A DNA stretch of 64,000 bases from Lycorma delicatula (GCF_047948215.1 NC_134463.1:100468657-100532656), one strand, 5' to 3'. Counted from the stretch's first letter, positions 44,812 to 56,939 are shown. The notes: a model not told the origin generated them from the sequence alone. Made by a program: numbers and translations.

Positions 44812-44818
44812 ATTGGTT

Positions 44819-45093
44819 GTCACCCCATATTTCTCAAAATCTACAGCAAATACGGTTCTGGGATCTATTTTATTAAATTTTCAAGTTAAAATTCATAAAT
44901 TCTGCTTCCATAATTCATGTCCTAAAAATTTCAGTAGGACCTTATTTCACCGGGATAACTGAAATCCGAGCGAAATCTTTTACTAGACGTAACTCGAAAA
45001 TTAAGAATTTTTGAACTATGTTTATTTGATCTTTTCCATTAATTTCACAAGTAGAATAAGCTATGATAGTCCCAAACTTCGAGATACACTCTG
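44819..45093 (-). repeat. Right terminal inverted repeat, outer part
   Basis: Inverse of 41587-41853. Ends ATACACTCTG followed by TA. Confidence 0.83.
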
Positions 45094-45099
45094 TATATA

Positions 45100-45948
45100 T
45101 TAAACACTCGCGCGCGCACACGCACTTTGTGTATGCGCGTGTGTGAGAGCGTGTATTATCCTAATTCATAAGTTTCTCGGTTCTTTTCTTCATCCGATTA
45201 ATATTTATTGCTAAAAACGTCTATGAATAATTCTGTGTTATTAGTACTATTATTATTACACCGTTTGTTTTGTTTGTGTTGACTGTCTTTATGAGGCAAT
45301 AAAATTAGTAAGCCAGCCACTTAGGAGACCGTTAAAATTCAAATAAAGAAAATGAACGCGTCTCGTCGTCGACTCATTGTAAATATTACACCCTCTTTCC
45401 AACCTACCTTTAACCATAATAGTCATCATCTCTTTTTAATGTTTGTAGCTGTCATATCAGATTACTTCAAATAACTTTTGTGATTATATTATTTTAACTT
45501 CTTTTTATTTATCTTTCTAATGTATTAAACGGCAAGTATTTCCAGTAATAAGAAAATACAATTTAAAAAAAAATGTTATTTTTTTAATCTGTAGATATGT
45601 CAATTTAAAAAATTTATTCTGAAAGCAGAGATGATTTATTTAAATAATTTATTATACATTTACTTCGTTCTTTCAGTTTATTCTTTATCTCTTATACTTT
45701 CAAAAATCCTACAAATTTCAGATTTTGATAACATAACTAAATTTATATCTATTCTTTTGTTATTACGCTGACATATATGTATTTTAAATTATGTTTTACT
45801 GTACTTTGATTAAAATAGATTTTTTTATCGGTATCATTCTTATTAATCCTAAAACAAAGAATTTTTTTATTGGAATTATTTATTAAATATGTCGCAATCG
45901 TAAAAATCCTGTTAAACTTAAATTAAAAAGGAAATGTAATACTGTATA
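45100..45948. other. AT-rich, no gene; CG/CA repeat at 45107-45160
   Basis: A GCGCGCACACGCAC ... TGCGCGTGTGTGAG block can pair with itself. The rest is AT-rich without signal. Confidence 0.55.
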
Positions 45949-45949
45949 T

Positions 45950-46657
45950 TTTTACTTCCTTGTACAAAATAAAGGAGGAATTGTGATCGCGAAAAATTTC
46001 GGTTTTCAGATTTTAACGGAAATATCCATTTCACCATCCCTGAATCCATTTTTACTCGTTTCGGCGTGACTTCTGTACATATGTATGTATGTATTTACGT
46101 AGTACGTACTTTTGTTTCTCGCATAACTCAAATACGATTAGCCGTAGTATGTGCAAATTTGGATTTAGGACTGTTGAAACATCTAGTTGTGCACCTCCCT
46201 TTTTGATTGCATTCGACTGACCAAAAGTGACTGAAAAACCCCAAAATCCAAACAAATCTGGATTTTTTACTTTTTCTTAACTGTATTAATAAGCTCTCAT
46301 TGAGAGCTTTTCAACGAAATATCGTAAGTGGTATTTATTTTCATTGGCTCCAGAGTTATAGCCAAATGAAATTGATTTAATGAAATAATTGGATCTTGGA
46401 AGGGAAGGCACATCGGTTCGAATCAGATTTCATCTCCTTTTTTTAACTTTTTTTTTAATTTAAATATATTGATTTGTTAATAATTATTAATCTGTGATTG
46501 TAAAAAAAATTTTACGATAAATAAAAATTCAATAATAATAATAAAAAGAAAAAATATCAGAAGTTATTAATGAAATAAAATTTTATGTACTTATCATTTA
46601 AAAACAATATGTATATGTGATTTAATAGACGTACAAGGAAATCATATGTGCCCATAT
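45950..46657 (+). repeat. Rep-A copy 2
   Basis: Plus-strand copy starting TTTACTTCCTTGTACAAAAT and GATCGCGAAAAATTTCGG, with GGCGTGACTTCTGTACATA, a GTAT/ATGT tetranucleotide run (46078-46095), TGTATTAATAAGCTCTCATT, AGAGTTATAGCCAAATGAA, then the B-box-like CGGTTCGAATC (46414-46424), and the end ATAGACGTACAAGGAAATCA. No coding frame. Confidence 0.8.
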
Positions 46658-46884
46658 CAAAGTTTTACGTTTTAAAATAAAAGGCAATAAGTACTTCTAA
46701 ATTTTGATTGATTTGGCCAATCCACACTTATTATTCACATTACATGAGCTTTAAAAAATATCGTTTGAAGTTTTTGTGATGGAATTATTTGAAATAGTCA
46801 GTTCAAGAAATACTCGTAAATTGATCTTTGACCTCGCTTACGAAATAGCAATGATTTTTTTTTGTTATGATGACGGTCATCGAC

Positions 46885-46965
46885 TGCTTTGGTCATTTTT
46901 CTCTATGAGAATGGACATTTGTAGTGTATGAAAAATGTCATGCCTAATGTTAGAGAAATGTTATA
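46885..46965 (-). mobile_element. SINE-2 tail fragment
   Basis: Plus-strand GTCATCGACTGCTTTGGTCA, GAATGGACATTTGTAGTG and TATGAAAAATGTCATGCC match, in inverse, the SINE-2 tail at 21390-21455. The tRNA-derived head is absent. Confidence 0.7.
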
Positions 46966-46969
46966 GGAA

Positions 46970-48550
46970 TCCAAATGAAGTTCTCATGTTGTCTGAAAAT
47001 ACTTCAACATGCCCCGTGGTTGATTACCACGAGTGACTCGTTATTTGGTGGTACTATGAAGGAAATTAGCCAAGATTTGGAATATTCAGGGTGTTGATAT
47101 GTCTGAAATTGATAAACAATTTAATATTATAAACCTATCATATTTTAGTGTTAATTAAATTTGAAAATTTGGCAGAATTTTCATCGATTTGAGTGCAAGT
47201 CCCAAAACACCTGCTACCTGGTTTATTTTAATTTATGTAGATCTATCTTATTATTTATTATTATTATGTATTATTGTTTATTGTACACATGTTTCGTTTT
47301 GTTTTAGCGAAATTCTTTTGTAACCCGTTAGTATTTTCCGCTTTTCTGTATTTACTTAGTTTCAGAATTTCGACAAATATTAATAATTTTCTTATTTTAT
47401 TTTAACTTATTTGGCACTAATTGATTATTAATAGAGACTAATTTAACGAAATTTGGAACAACCTGTAGCTTGAATGAACTAACAAACGTACTTTAACAAA
47501 AATAATTTCCTATTTTACTACTTTATTCTAAAAAACGTAAGCTTTTTATAAAAATAATATATTATACAACGTTATGCAGTGTATACTGATAGCATTCGAT
47601 AAGTATGGGAAGTAACTTTATTAAAAAGTGTATAGTTATTTAAAAAAAGAAATCAGAGTAATAAAATTAACCGTTTATAGTTCACGCTTAATTTAACAGA
47701 CTGTTAGTAATGAAAGTCTAGTTAATATTTATAATAAATTAAAAATTTTTAAATAAACAAATAAACGAACTAGTTGTAATGACATTAAAGTCAAAATACA
47801 TAGCACACATCGGGACCTCCTACTATGTATGAAAGAAATACGACGATAAACTAATAAAACTGGCTAATAAATAAACTGAGATCAGAGGAGGTTTATAAAA
47901 ACAGCTAGAGGTGTTTTATTAAAGAGAATGAACACTTAGCACCTTCTCCATCTTAATAAAGCGGTAGTCTTAACATCGGGGCCTATAAATTGCACCCGGA
48001 TTCCCGATGAGTTATACTTACACGTCTTACGGTCCGACCAAACTTCCTCTCTACACTCCCTCCGTTATTCTCATACTTCTAAACCGTCGTTTTCTTTTTC
48101 TTATACGTCTATACCCCGTTTTCTAAATGTTTGAGACCCTTTTTTACATAAAATAAAATTACCAACCAACAAGTTCCTTCTCATATTAAAATTAAATAAA
48201 TATTTTTTTAAAAAAGATGATACATATTTAAAAATGTTTCAATTAATTTCTCTTTCGTTCATTTACATATTTACTTCCAACATGGTGTTTTTTTAACAAT
48301 TTACGTAACAAAGGTGATTGAATTTAAATTAAGTAATATAATTAAATTTTACTAGGTAAACAAGAGTAAATAAATTTTTTTTAAATATATATGTATCCTC
48401 TTTTTACTTTTGATTAGGCATGTGGATCTTATTTCTCCGAGATTAGGTAAAGAAAAAATTAAAAAACAAAATTGATAATTTTAGGGTAAAAAGTAGATAT
48501 TAAATTTTTAAGTAAAATTATGGCAAAATTATATATTTAATTATATATGG

Positions 48551-48584
<34 letters not shown>

Positions 48585-48870
48585 CGCAATTGAGGTATAT
48601 ATACCTCAATTATTTTACATTTGAATCCAATTTATTTTCTAGGAACATATTTACCTCCTGAACAATTTCGGTGAGAAGAATTTAAATATATTTCTTCAAA
48701 AAAATAAGATTTTTTCCCTCACCTTCAAAGGCTCTTCCAATTCATTTGATGTTTGTGTAATATTCTGTAATCCAAAGTAAATTTCAAGTTATAGTATCAA
48801 AAATCCATCCTTTGAGGTAAAATCAACAATTAGCTCAATCTTGGTAGTGAACTCTGATGTATATACCATA
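46970..48870. other. No gene recognised; palindrome near 48.6 kb
   Basis: AT-rich. A slightly GC-richer patch near 47940-48120 matches nothing in the window. A TA run (48552-48578) is followed by the palindrome at 48588. Confidence 0.5.
48588..48611. repeat. Perfect 24-bp palindrome beside (TA)n
   Basis: AATTGAGGTATA followed directly by its reverse complement; ten bases after a TA microsatellite. Confidence 0.8.
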
Positions 48871-48878
48871 CTTCCTTT

Positions 48879-49574
48879 TACTTCCTTGTACGAAGTAACG
48901 GAAGTATTATAATCGCGGAAAATTTCGATTTTCAGATTTCAACGGAAATATCCATTTGAACCATCCGTAAATCCATTTTGACTAGTTTCGGCGTGACGTC
49001 TGTATATAGATATGTATCTCACATAACTCAAAAACGATTAGCTGTAGGATGTTGAAATTTTGGATTTAGGACTGTTGTATTTTTTTAAAAGAGGAGGACT
49101 GCGCACCTCCTCTTTTGATTGCAATCGACTGGACCAAAAGTGTCAAAAAAAGCACAAAATCCAAGACATTTTGATTTTGAACATTTTCTTAACTGCATTA
49201 ATAAGCCCTCATTGAGAGCTTTTCAACAATATATCATAAGTGGTACTAATTTTCACTGGTTCCAGAGTTATAGCCAACTGAAATTTTAATTAATGAAATA
49301 TTTGTATCTTACAAGGGGATCTTACAGCGGTTCAAATCCGACTTTATCTCTTTTTTATTTAATTTTTTTAAAATTTATATATATTGATTTATTAATAGTT
49401 AACCTCTGATTATAAACAAACTTTTATAATAAATAATTATTCAATAACAACAAAAAAAATGTGGAAAGATATCAGAAGTTATTAATGAAATAAAATTGTA
49501 TGTACTTTTCATTTTAAAAAATTAGTCTATGTAATTTAATAAACGTTTGAGAAAGTCATATGATGTCCACATCA
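48879..49574 (+). repeat. Rep-A copy 3
   Basis: Starts ACTTCCTTGTACGAAGTAAC and AATCGCGGAAAATTTCG, then GGCGTGACGTCTGTATATA, ATTAATAAGCCCTCATTGAG, AGTTATAGCCAACTGAAATT and the B-box-like GGTTCAAATCC (49329-49339). Its far end (GAGAAAGTCATATGATGTCC) retains the outer block but has lost the GTACAAGG motif seen in other copies. Confidence 0.8.
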
Positions 49575-49577
49575 GAT

Positions 49578-51600
49578 TTTTGTAATTTGTTCAAATTACA
49601 AAATAATTTTTGCTATTGTGATTGCTCTTTGTAACTGTCTTAACAGTTAAGCTTGTGATGGCTAAATCTATCTTGACATTTTAACTTTCGTTCTATTAAA
49701 AATTTATGGGTTTTTAATTGTTCTTTCAATTAAATTACGAGTTCATTTCAACTTAATAAAATTGTATCCAACGGTGTTGTTTAGTAATAAAAATGTTGCT
49801 AACACTGTTGTAATATAGTCTATATTTGCTCCCAATAGGTGTAGCCTATGTAAATTAAGTTATCTAGAGAAAATCTAAAATTTCAATTAAAATCTTTTTT
49901 GTTTGAATTTGAGAAAAATAATTTTAAATCCGAATGAATATGAAGTCTCTTCCCAACCAAGATATGACCCTGAATAAATCTCTTTCTTCCCCACACCTTA
50001 GAGATCCGATTATAGATTTTTATTAATATAAATTTTTTATAGTTTTAGAAACTCTTTTAAAAGGTTAGCCGAATCGTTCTTCAGTACCGCTCATTTTAAA
50101 ATCGACAACAAACAAAATAATTTTAATTTAAAGTAATATTGGCTTTCTATCGTTGTATTTTTCATACGCGCTTATGAAGTGAGCACAATGGTGAGCGAGT
50201 TTAAAATTGATACTCATGTCTAGGGTTTACTCGTTAATCCAACGTATGTAGTACGTTGTACTCTGAAAATCAATGCGTTTCTGACTGCGAAATCGTGAGG
50301 GCGTCGGAAATGTAAAGTCGGTCTTCTTGCGCAGAAGTGCACAAGGAGTTTTTTCATTTATTGACGAAAATGGAAAGTAAAATTTTGGCTTGATTAAATA
50401 ACTATCGTTTTTCTCAAGGCAATAAAAGTACACTGATATTCAAATTGATTTAAAAGTTATTATATCATTAATATCAATCAATTAATTGTTGCTGAATTAC
50501 CAATTGTAGAAAATAAGTTCTATTACTATAACTACTTGATTTATTTTATTTTAGCGAATTTTTAATTTTTTTTTCTGCTGGGAAAAAAGCAAACTCTTAA
50601 TAACAGTAGAGATATTGATAGCTGTCATTCTTCTTTTTTTTTGTTTCTTAATCCTCAACATACGTGTTATATTCTGTATCCTCTCAGTTGTTTGTTTTAT
50701 ACAAGATAATATTTGTTTTCTTTATCTCTTTTTAACTCTCTTCATTTCTATAATAATATCAAATTAATTAGTAATTTTTATAATTAACTAATAACTATTA
50801 TTTAGTTAAATGATTTTCAATTTAATTATTAATTAATACTTTTTACTAGTGGTATTTCTTAGATTATGGTTTGCAATTCTTGTTCCATTATATCATCTTT
50901 GTGCTTTAATAAAAAAGCACAAAGATCGCTTTTTTTCTAAACTTTGTTCTGTTTTTCAATACGATCCGAAAATACATTATTTTTTCCATTTTAATAATTT
51001 TTATTTTACTTTTATTTAGTTTCAAATTGGATTTCTTCCCAAATGAAACCACTTATTTATAAATAATTTTTAGACTCGGTCAGAATTATTTTCTTTTATG
51101 GATTGTTAACGCTGACACAAATTTTTGTTTCATTCTTTATAATAATTTTGTTATAAATTCTAACCTAATTTATTAGGCTGTATTTTATATGAATTAATAT
51201 TAAAATTATTACCCAGAGAGAGATAATAACAGAGAACAATTTCTAGCAATGTTGTATAGATTGTTTTATAGAGATAAAGTAGATCAGTGAAATACATTAG
51301 TGCATTCCTGTCTTTTTTTGTTATTTTCTATGTAAGGATATATCTAAACCTAAAAAATATACTGAAAAAAATGATCCTAGTTGTTATCTAAAACAATTAT
51401 TTTATAACATTAAGCGTACTGTACAACCAACATGAAAATTATACAATTTGTAATAATCTTAAATATTTCCTAATTTTATTTTACATCTTTTAAAATTTAT
51501 TTTTCACTCTTTACTACTTTAACTTCCACTTTATAAATAACAATAATTGCATCTGTTACAATTAAATATATGATATTGTTACAGTTACAGATTTTTAAAA
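49578..51600. other. AT-rich, no gene seen
   Basis: About 2 kb of AT-rich sequence with short chance frames. A 12-bp-armed hairpin lies at 50895-50926 (ATCTTTGTGCTT and its inverse, 8-base loop). Confidence 0.55.
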
Positions 51601-51604
51601 GGCT

Positions 51605-52085
51605 GCAAACTCAAATCGATACCTAGGGCTGCACCTTGATCGTCATTTAACGCCGGAAGTACCACGTGAAAAAGCAACTTAAAAAGCAAGTATAAGAGAG
51701 AGACTTTATGGTTGTTGGGTAGGTATCTTTCGTTGTCCAATAAACTTTTGAAATACAAGGTGATCCTAAAATTGGTTTGGACGTAGGCAATGCAACTGTG
51801 GGGCACAATGTGCAAAAGCAAGGTTGAAATTATATAACATTTTCAGAAGACGCTGGCGTGATGCATTGTACAGGCACCGTGATTCGCTCGGAATGAGGAA
51901 ATTCACGTCTACCTTGGATTATCTTATTTTCGTGACGAGATCAAACGGTTCGGTTTAAGTTACAGACGACGATTAGAGTGGGGTGAATTTTCTAGTAGTT
52001 ACTTTTCTAGACAACAGTGAAGATGTCCGGCGACTGAAACGCCAACACATTCTGGACTACGGTTATCTGAGTGACAGTTGAACTG
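51605..52085 (+). mobile_element. Jockey-clade LINE relic, thumb to C-terminus
   Basis: Plus strand starts YLGLHLDRHLTPEVPREK, then a frame-broken middle (the ..IQLWG.. region reads as CNCGAQCAKARLKLYNIFRR), then LDNSEDVRRLKRQHILDYG at the end (about 52000-52075). It picks up at about the point where the 35.44-kb Jockey fragment ends, but there is no evidence they were one copy. Confidence 0.78.
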
Positions 52086-52089
52086 GTTC

Positions 52090-52845
52090 GGTATCATACA
52101 TGTGATAAATATTTTACTAAATCTTAGCAGGAAGCCTAGTGGCCTTCTATCTCTTTTGGTGAACTAGTTACGATATTATTTTTTAACTCTATTTTTTAAT
52201 AATGTGGATTCTTTTTTGGTTTGTTAATTCTACCAGACTTTTGTGATCTCTTAAATCTTTGTGATCTTAAAAACGTTTTTGGTAACTTTTATTTCAACTG
52301 TAAATGAGTTATTTCAGTAACCGTAAACCGTAATTAATACATGATCAGACAAAATTCAGTTTGATTATTAATAAGGAGAAGGTAGATTAAATAAAACAAT
52401 ATATCAAAAGAAGCAGAATTTTCTTATTTAGATAAAATATAAAATTATTAAAGACAAAAAATATAAATGAAATAAATGACCCTGGATGGTGTGTTGCCAT
52501 CCAGGGTCAATTGATTTCATATTTGAGTTATTTAGAGTGTGAAATATATTATTTAGATGATTAAGATGAACTAAAATAATTAACAAGGCACATTTAGGGA
52601 TATATTTAGAACGATTAATAAACATTGAAAAATAAAACAAAAACGGAAACTCGAAGTGATCTTTATAAGATTTATCACAGTATCTGTTGTATACGAGAGT
52701 AAGTCATGAGCTTTTTCAGACAGAGAGATCAAAATAAAATCGGAGTTACTGAAATGAGCCGTTAAAAGATGTGGGTTACTTGATAAATATGGGTGTACGC
52801 AGAATTTACAAATAATATATAATCTAATTAGATAGATGAAGTATT
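52090..52845. other. AT-rich, no gene; GC hairpin at 52477
   Basis: No coding signal. The only notable structure is the hairpin listed separately. Confidence 0.5.
52477..52509. repeat. GC-rich perfect stem-loop
   Basis: TGACCCTGGATGG and its exact reverse complement with a 7-base loop (TGTGTTG). A stable 13-bp stem is striking in such AT-rich DNA. No T run follows, and no gene is adjacent. Confidence 0.85.
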
Positions 52846-52849
52846 ATAA

Positions 52850-53012
52850 AACTGCCTGGTGAATAGCTAGACAAAGTGAAGGAAAAGTCAAAAATAAACT
52901 GACACAATTAAGAAGAGGTTTCATCCAGAAAAATTCTACCAACATCAAATATAGTTTAGAAAGTTGCAAGAAGTTTTAAAGTATATATTTCTGAATTGCA
53001 ACACTTAGATAT
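52850..53012 (+). mobile_element. LINE-B fragment, diverged
   Basis: ATTCTACCAACATCAAATAT and AGAAGTTTTAAAGTATATAT align with the LINE-B segment at 44330-44400 (LLTSN..., then KVYV...). Frame is broken. Similarity is visible at the DNA level only over about 100 bp. Confidence 0.45.
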
Positions 53013-53019
53013 CAAACTT

Positions 53020-53281
53020 GTTAAATAGGAAATCAAAAAAGTTAAGAACAGATAATTTTTGAATACATACAACATACTAACGTATGTTGTAAATTAAGTT
53101 ATTTGATACATTTCCAAATTATGTCACAGTTATAATAAAAGAGAGAAATTTCTACTAGCATGTTGTATAGAGATGAACTAGATGTTTATCTTATATTTTT
53201 GGGTTTTTGGTTTTTGGATTTTGTAAACAGCATAAACTTAAGAATAGACTTGTATATAATATTAACGGCTTTTCTCTCTGG

Positions 53282-53334
<53 letters not shown>

Positions 53335-53514
53335 TGTTTCCGCAGGAGGTTCTGGAGCAAGTCACATACAGTTTAACATGCGAGAAGCATTGACTCACCA
53401 AGTGGAGACTAGCAGAATGAAGCGTCTACCCTTTTGAGTTGTTCATTGTCCTCGAATAAGCAACTTTAATTGGAAATTGGAGGCGCTTGAAAGTGAAGGG
53501 TAAGTGTAAAGGAA
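53020..53514. other. No gene; (TA)n at 53285-53331
   Basis: Contains the longest TA run in the window (47 bp). Overlapping frames across it are artefacts of the TA repeat. Confidence 0.6.
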
Positions 53515-53830
53515 TGCACCATCGCTTATTTAAGCTACTTTGTTTTAGTACGAAATTTAATTTGAAATACTGCTAAATGTTTCTGAATTCGATTTGGTAA
53601 ACGGATTAATGACGGTAAAGTTTTATTGGCATGGAACATAATCCGGTTATTACCACAAGCCATTAAATTGGCTGTCATCTTGAAACGATGAAATATTTCG
53701 TAACGGCAATAGTTCTGCGTTCTTTTCAAAACGAAATCCTATGTTCTTGCAAAATTTCAGCTTAATCGGTCGAGTAGTTTTTGCGTGAAAGAGTAACGGA
53801 TTCAAAGAAACCATTAGAATGATAAAATAT
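53515..53830 (-). mobile_element. Helitron-like 5' region
   Basis: Plus-strand AATTTCAGCTTAATCGGTCG and AGTAGTTTTTGCGTGAAAGAG (53755-53797) match the first 100 bp of the Helitron at 39190 (inverse orientation), including the GCGTGAAAG core. The exact TC start is not preserved. The inner part has no Rep frame; a non-autonomous relative is likely. Confidence 0.55.
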
Positions 53831-53834
53831 AAAT

Positions 53835-54739
53835 GCTTTCGTTATTATTTTTTTAGATTTATTTTGATATTATAAACGTGTATAGACGATGAATAAATTC
53901 AGAGAGGCGAATATAAAAATATATAAATAAGGATTAGGATGTGGTAAATATGGATGAAATTAGTAAATTAAAAGCAAACAAAACGGAATAAATAATATCA
54001 AACCAGTGAAATGACAGATTATCCAAAGAAAACAACTTCGATTTTAGTGTAATAAAAAAAAAAAGTTACTCCAAATTAAATAATTATTATATATTAAATT
54101 ATGGAATATCGATTTCTTTTCAGAAATATCCACAAAAAAAATTCCGTTACAGTCGTAATTGTTTAACCTTTGTAGTAATATTATTAAGAAAATAAAAATT
54201 GCAACTTTTTTTGCAATAGTAATAATTGTAGATTGTAAAGCACAGGAAAAATTATTTTCTCATAACTTCAACGTTGTAGCTTTTGAATGAAAAGATTACT
54301 CTAATATTAGTTTATTGCATGATATACTCAACTTAAATTTTAATACTATTGTATTTTTACTATACATTTAAGCGTCGCTGTGTAATAAACATTTGAATTA
54401 TAAACGATTATAGTTTCAGTAAGTCATAAACATATTCTTATTAATTTTCTTTTGGTCATTTAGTCGAAAGGAAAAAGGAATTTTTTTTTAGGGTAAGGAA
54501 ATTACCCTTGTAAATTATACCTTCTTCAATCAAAAAGATTGCTTACACCTTGCATTTAATTATGATTAGTTAAATTAAACAAGCAAAAATAGAAAACTTT
54601 AACTCTTATTATCAGCCTATCACAACCGCATATTTTTTTGGTTTATTCGGATTCACTCCAGTAGAATATAATGAAAAGCTATATTTTATTTGTAAAAATA
54701 AAATTTACGAAGTTTTTTAAATATTTTTTATGAAATTTT
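53835..54739. other. AT-rich, no gene seen
   Basis: AT-rich spacer without signal. Confidence 0.55.
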
Positions 54740-54744
54740 TGAAT

Positions 54745-55025
54745 TGAACTCTTGGACACAACCAGTAACAGCAATGTGGAGATCATTCAACGGTTCCAGA
54801 ATAAAATACTACGGAACATCGCACATGCGCAGTGGTTCTCGAGATACAAGGTTATATAGTAATTCCATATGTTTGAGAAGTTGAACACACGTAATTTCGA
54901 GAAATGTGACCTGGTTGGAGAGGAATGGTAATCATCTAGCTTTAAATTTGCTTGACAACAATGAGGACGTTAGGAGGCTGAAAAGTCTGCATGTGCTTGA
55001 TCTAGTTGATGGACCGTTATGATAA
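54745..55025 (+). mobile_element. Jockey-clade LINE relic, C-terminal end
   Basis: Reads TTSNSNVEIIQRFQNKILRN and IAHAQWFSRY, then in another frame NHLALNLLDNNEDVRRLKS and LHVLDLVDGP. It is the best C-terminal match among the Jockey relics; the middle (..R.SS.Y..R..) is lost to a deletion or frameshift. Confidence 0.8.
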
Positions 55026-55029
55026 TCGG

Positions 55030-55450
55030 GTTTGTTGGAAATAACACTTCTTATAATTTTATTTTATTTTATCTTCGGTTACTCAGATTTATAGATGCTT
55101 ATATTTATTATTTACTTATTGTTATCTTAGTTAATGTTTCATTTATTGTTGTTCTATTTACGTACCCGAATTGATTAACAGTGTTAATACGTATTGATTC
55201 TGTATGTAACTTTTTTCATAGATACTTCTTTTACTTGTTTTCTTGTATTTATTTATATTAATTGATTTTGTAAGTCATTGAGGATTTTCATTGGTTGATC
55301 CTATCTCAAGTGATAGTCTGTCATACGACTTAAAAGTTTCAATATTAATTATGGAAGCTGATAGTAATGAAATGAATTCAGCAAAAAAAAACGACTAATT
55401 TTATTGGTCGCATCAACAATTAAAATCATTAGGGACTCATCAAGGATTAC
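55030..55450. other. AT-rich, no gene seen
   Basis: AT-rich, possibly the 3' untranslated region of the Jockey relic. Confidence 0.5.
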
Positions 55451-55454
55451 ATTT

Positions 55455-55604
55455 GAAGGTGTAAATGTACCGGTAAATGTAAGTCTTGAACAGACTCGGA
55501 TCGACGATTCTTTATACGAGTGATTAATTTAACCCTAACTACCATAGAACACCGGGATCCACGATCTAATATCCAAATTTGTGTAAAAGTAACTACCTTA
55601 ATTT
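55455..55604 (-). mobile_element. SINE-1 fragment
   Basis: Plus-strand AACACCGGGATCCACGATCT is the inverse of the SINE-1 core AGATCGTGGATACCGGTG, preceded by GTAAGTCTTGAACAGACTC. Head and promoter boxes are absent. Confidence 0.75.
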
Positions 55605-55654
55605 AATGCTTTATGACTTAAAGAATAAAAGAAAAATAATTTCTTATTATTTAA

Positions 55655-55880
55655 ATCAGCTGATTTCGAAGTCGAGAGTTCTCAGGTTTAAATCCTAATG
55701 AAGGTAGTTAGTTGGTGGTTTTAAATGGATTTGAATGTTAGATCGTGGATACCGGTGTCCTTTTGCGGTTAAGTTCCAATTTACCGCACGTCTCAGGAAT
55801 GGTCAGCCTGTATTTGTTCAAGACTACATATTTACTAGTACAGTTACATTTCACTGATGAGTTAGTAATGAATTTAATCG
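55655..55880 (+). mobile_element. SINE-1 copy, partial head
   Basis: Starts AAATCAGCTGATTTCGAAG, B box GTTTAAATCC eroded, core TAGATCGTGGATACCGG, then CGCACGTCTCAGGAATGGTC. It stands about 50 bp from, and inverted to, the fragment at 55455. Confidence 0.8.
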
Positions 55881-55884
55881 TTGG

Positions 55885-56500
55885 TGCGACTATAAATAAA
55901 AATATTTAAAAAAATAAAGTCTTCTTATTAGACAAATCCTACATAAAATAATGATAAATATTATTTAATTTATATTTTCGATATTAAAATAATTTTAAAT
56001 ATTGCTTTTTTTAATTAAATCCGTTAATTATTAAACTAAATTGATTAATCCGTTGATAAAATCTTAATTTAATTAAACCCTGTCTTAAGAATATTTGTTA
56101 CAAAAGTATGAATGATTTTTAAATTCCACAAGACAGAAAAAACTAACAAAATAACGAAGTTTTTATAAATCGTAAAATCAAATAAAATAATTTATTAATA
56201 AATTTAACTACCATTCTCCAATATGGTATATTTTTATTTCGTAATAAAAACAAAATAAAAATATTATATATGTATAAAGATAAAATCGATCGGTGCATTA
56301 CCAATTTGAATCGGTCAGTGCCGTTGCTATTGGTGTCGGTAATAAAAACAAATTAAACATAAATTTCTTGTTTCAATTTGAATAAAAAAGAAAACAGATT
56401 CAAATGATTGTGATTCCACAAAAAATACCTGTACTCTTTTATATTATGAAAAATATCAAAAACATAACTTTAAAAATAACAATAAGAATATTTAAATCAC
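55885..56500. other. AT-rich, no gene seen
   Basis: No signal recognised. Confidence 0.55.
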
Positions 56501-56524
56501 GTCTCACTGCTACAAAAAAGACAT

Positions 56525-56936
56525 CTTTTTCGTTTGTTCCCAACAATCTTGAAAACTACTGAACCCATAATTACGAAATTTTAACTGTAGCTTTCTTATG
56601 TTTTTTCTCACCGATCTTACTATATAGATCATAAATAAAATATCTTCTTTTAGTAAATATAATATCATTTTCTATTAAAGAAAAACTGTATTATTATCGT
56701 AATATTAATATAATCAAATTAGTTTGATAATTAAAATTAAAGAAAATTACCATTTTACAAATTTAACAACTGAAATGTTGTTATTCATCCAGATTAATCT
56801 ATTTTTTCTGTAAGTGGTGAATAATGATAATTCTAAGAGGAACCAGCAACCCACATATAATTAATAAAAAATATTCCCAATTTTTGAAGTTGTACAAGCA
56901 TAAAGCAACGGCGAAGCGCATTGTGGGATGCTAGTT
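56525..56936 (+). mobile_element. Possible small non-autonomous Helitron
   Basis: CTTGAAAACTACTGAACCC near 56550 resembles the subterminal 5' region of insect Helitrons. GGCGAAGCGCATTGTGGG then ATGCTAGT (56908-56935) resembles a 3' hairpin followed by CTAG with a host T. The exact 5' TC end was not found. Confidence 0.35.
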
Positions 56937-56939
56937 TTA

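Larger units (their letters stand above)
41587..45093 (+). mobile_element. DUF4817-type DDE transposon, interrupted by LINE-B
   Basis: Composite locus. Inverted terminal repeats of about 450 bp start CAGAGTGTAT at both ends, next to a TA on each side (41585-41586 and 45094-45095), the target of the IS630/Tc1/mariner superfamily. A decayed transposase lies between them (42451-43215). The right arm is split by a 1.37-kb LINE-B insertion (43443-44811), so the native element was about 2.1 kb. Similar block order at 25318 indicates a related family elsewhere in the window. Confidence 0.85.

Noticed and set aside
35440..52085. Jockey pieces at 35.4 and 51.6 kb as halves of one split element
   Set aside because: They meet at about the same point of the polyprotein, but 16 kb of unrelated nested elements separates them and the overlapping LGLHLDR segment is present in both, so they are independent copies.
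53160..53437. Three overlapping frames of 71-77 codons with Tyr-Ile repeats
   Set aside because: They are translations of the 47-bp TA microsatellite.
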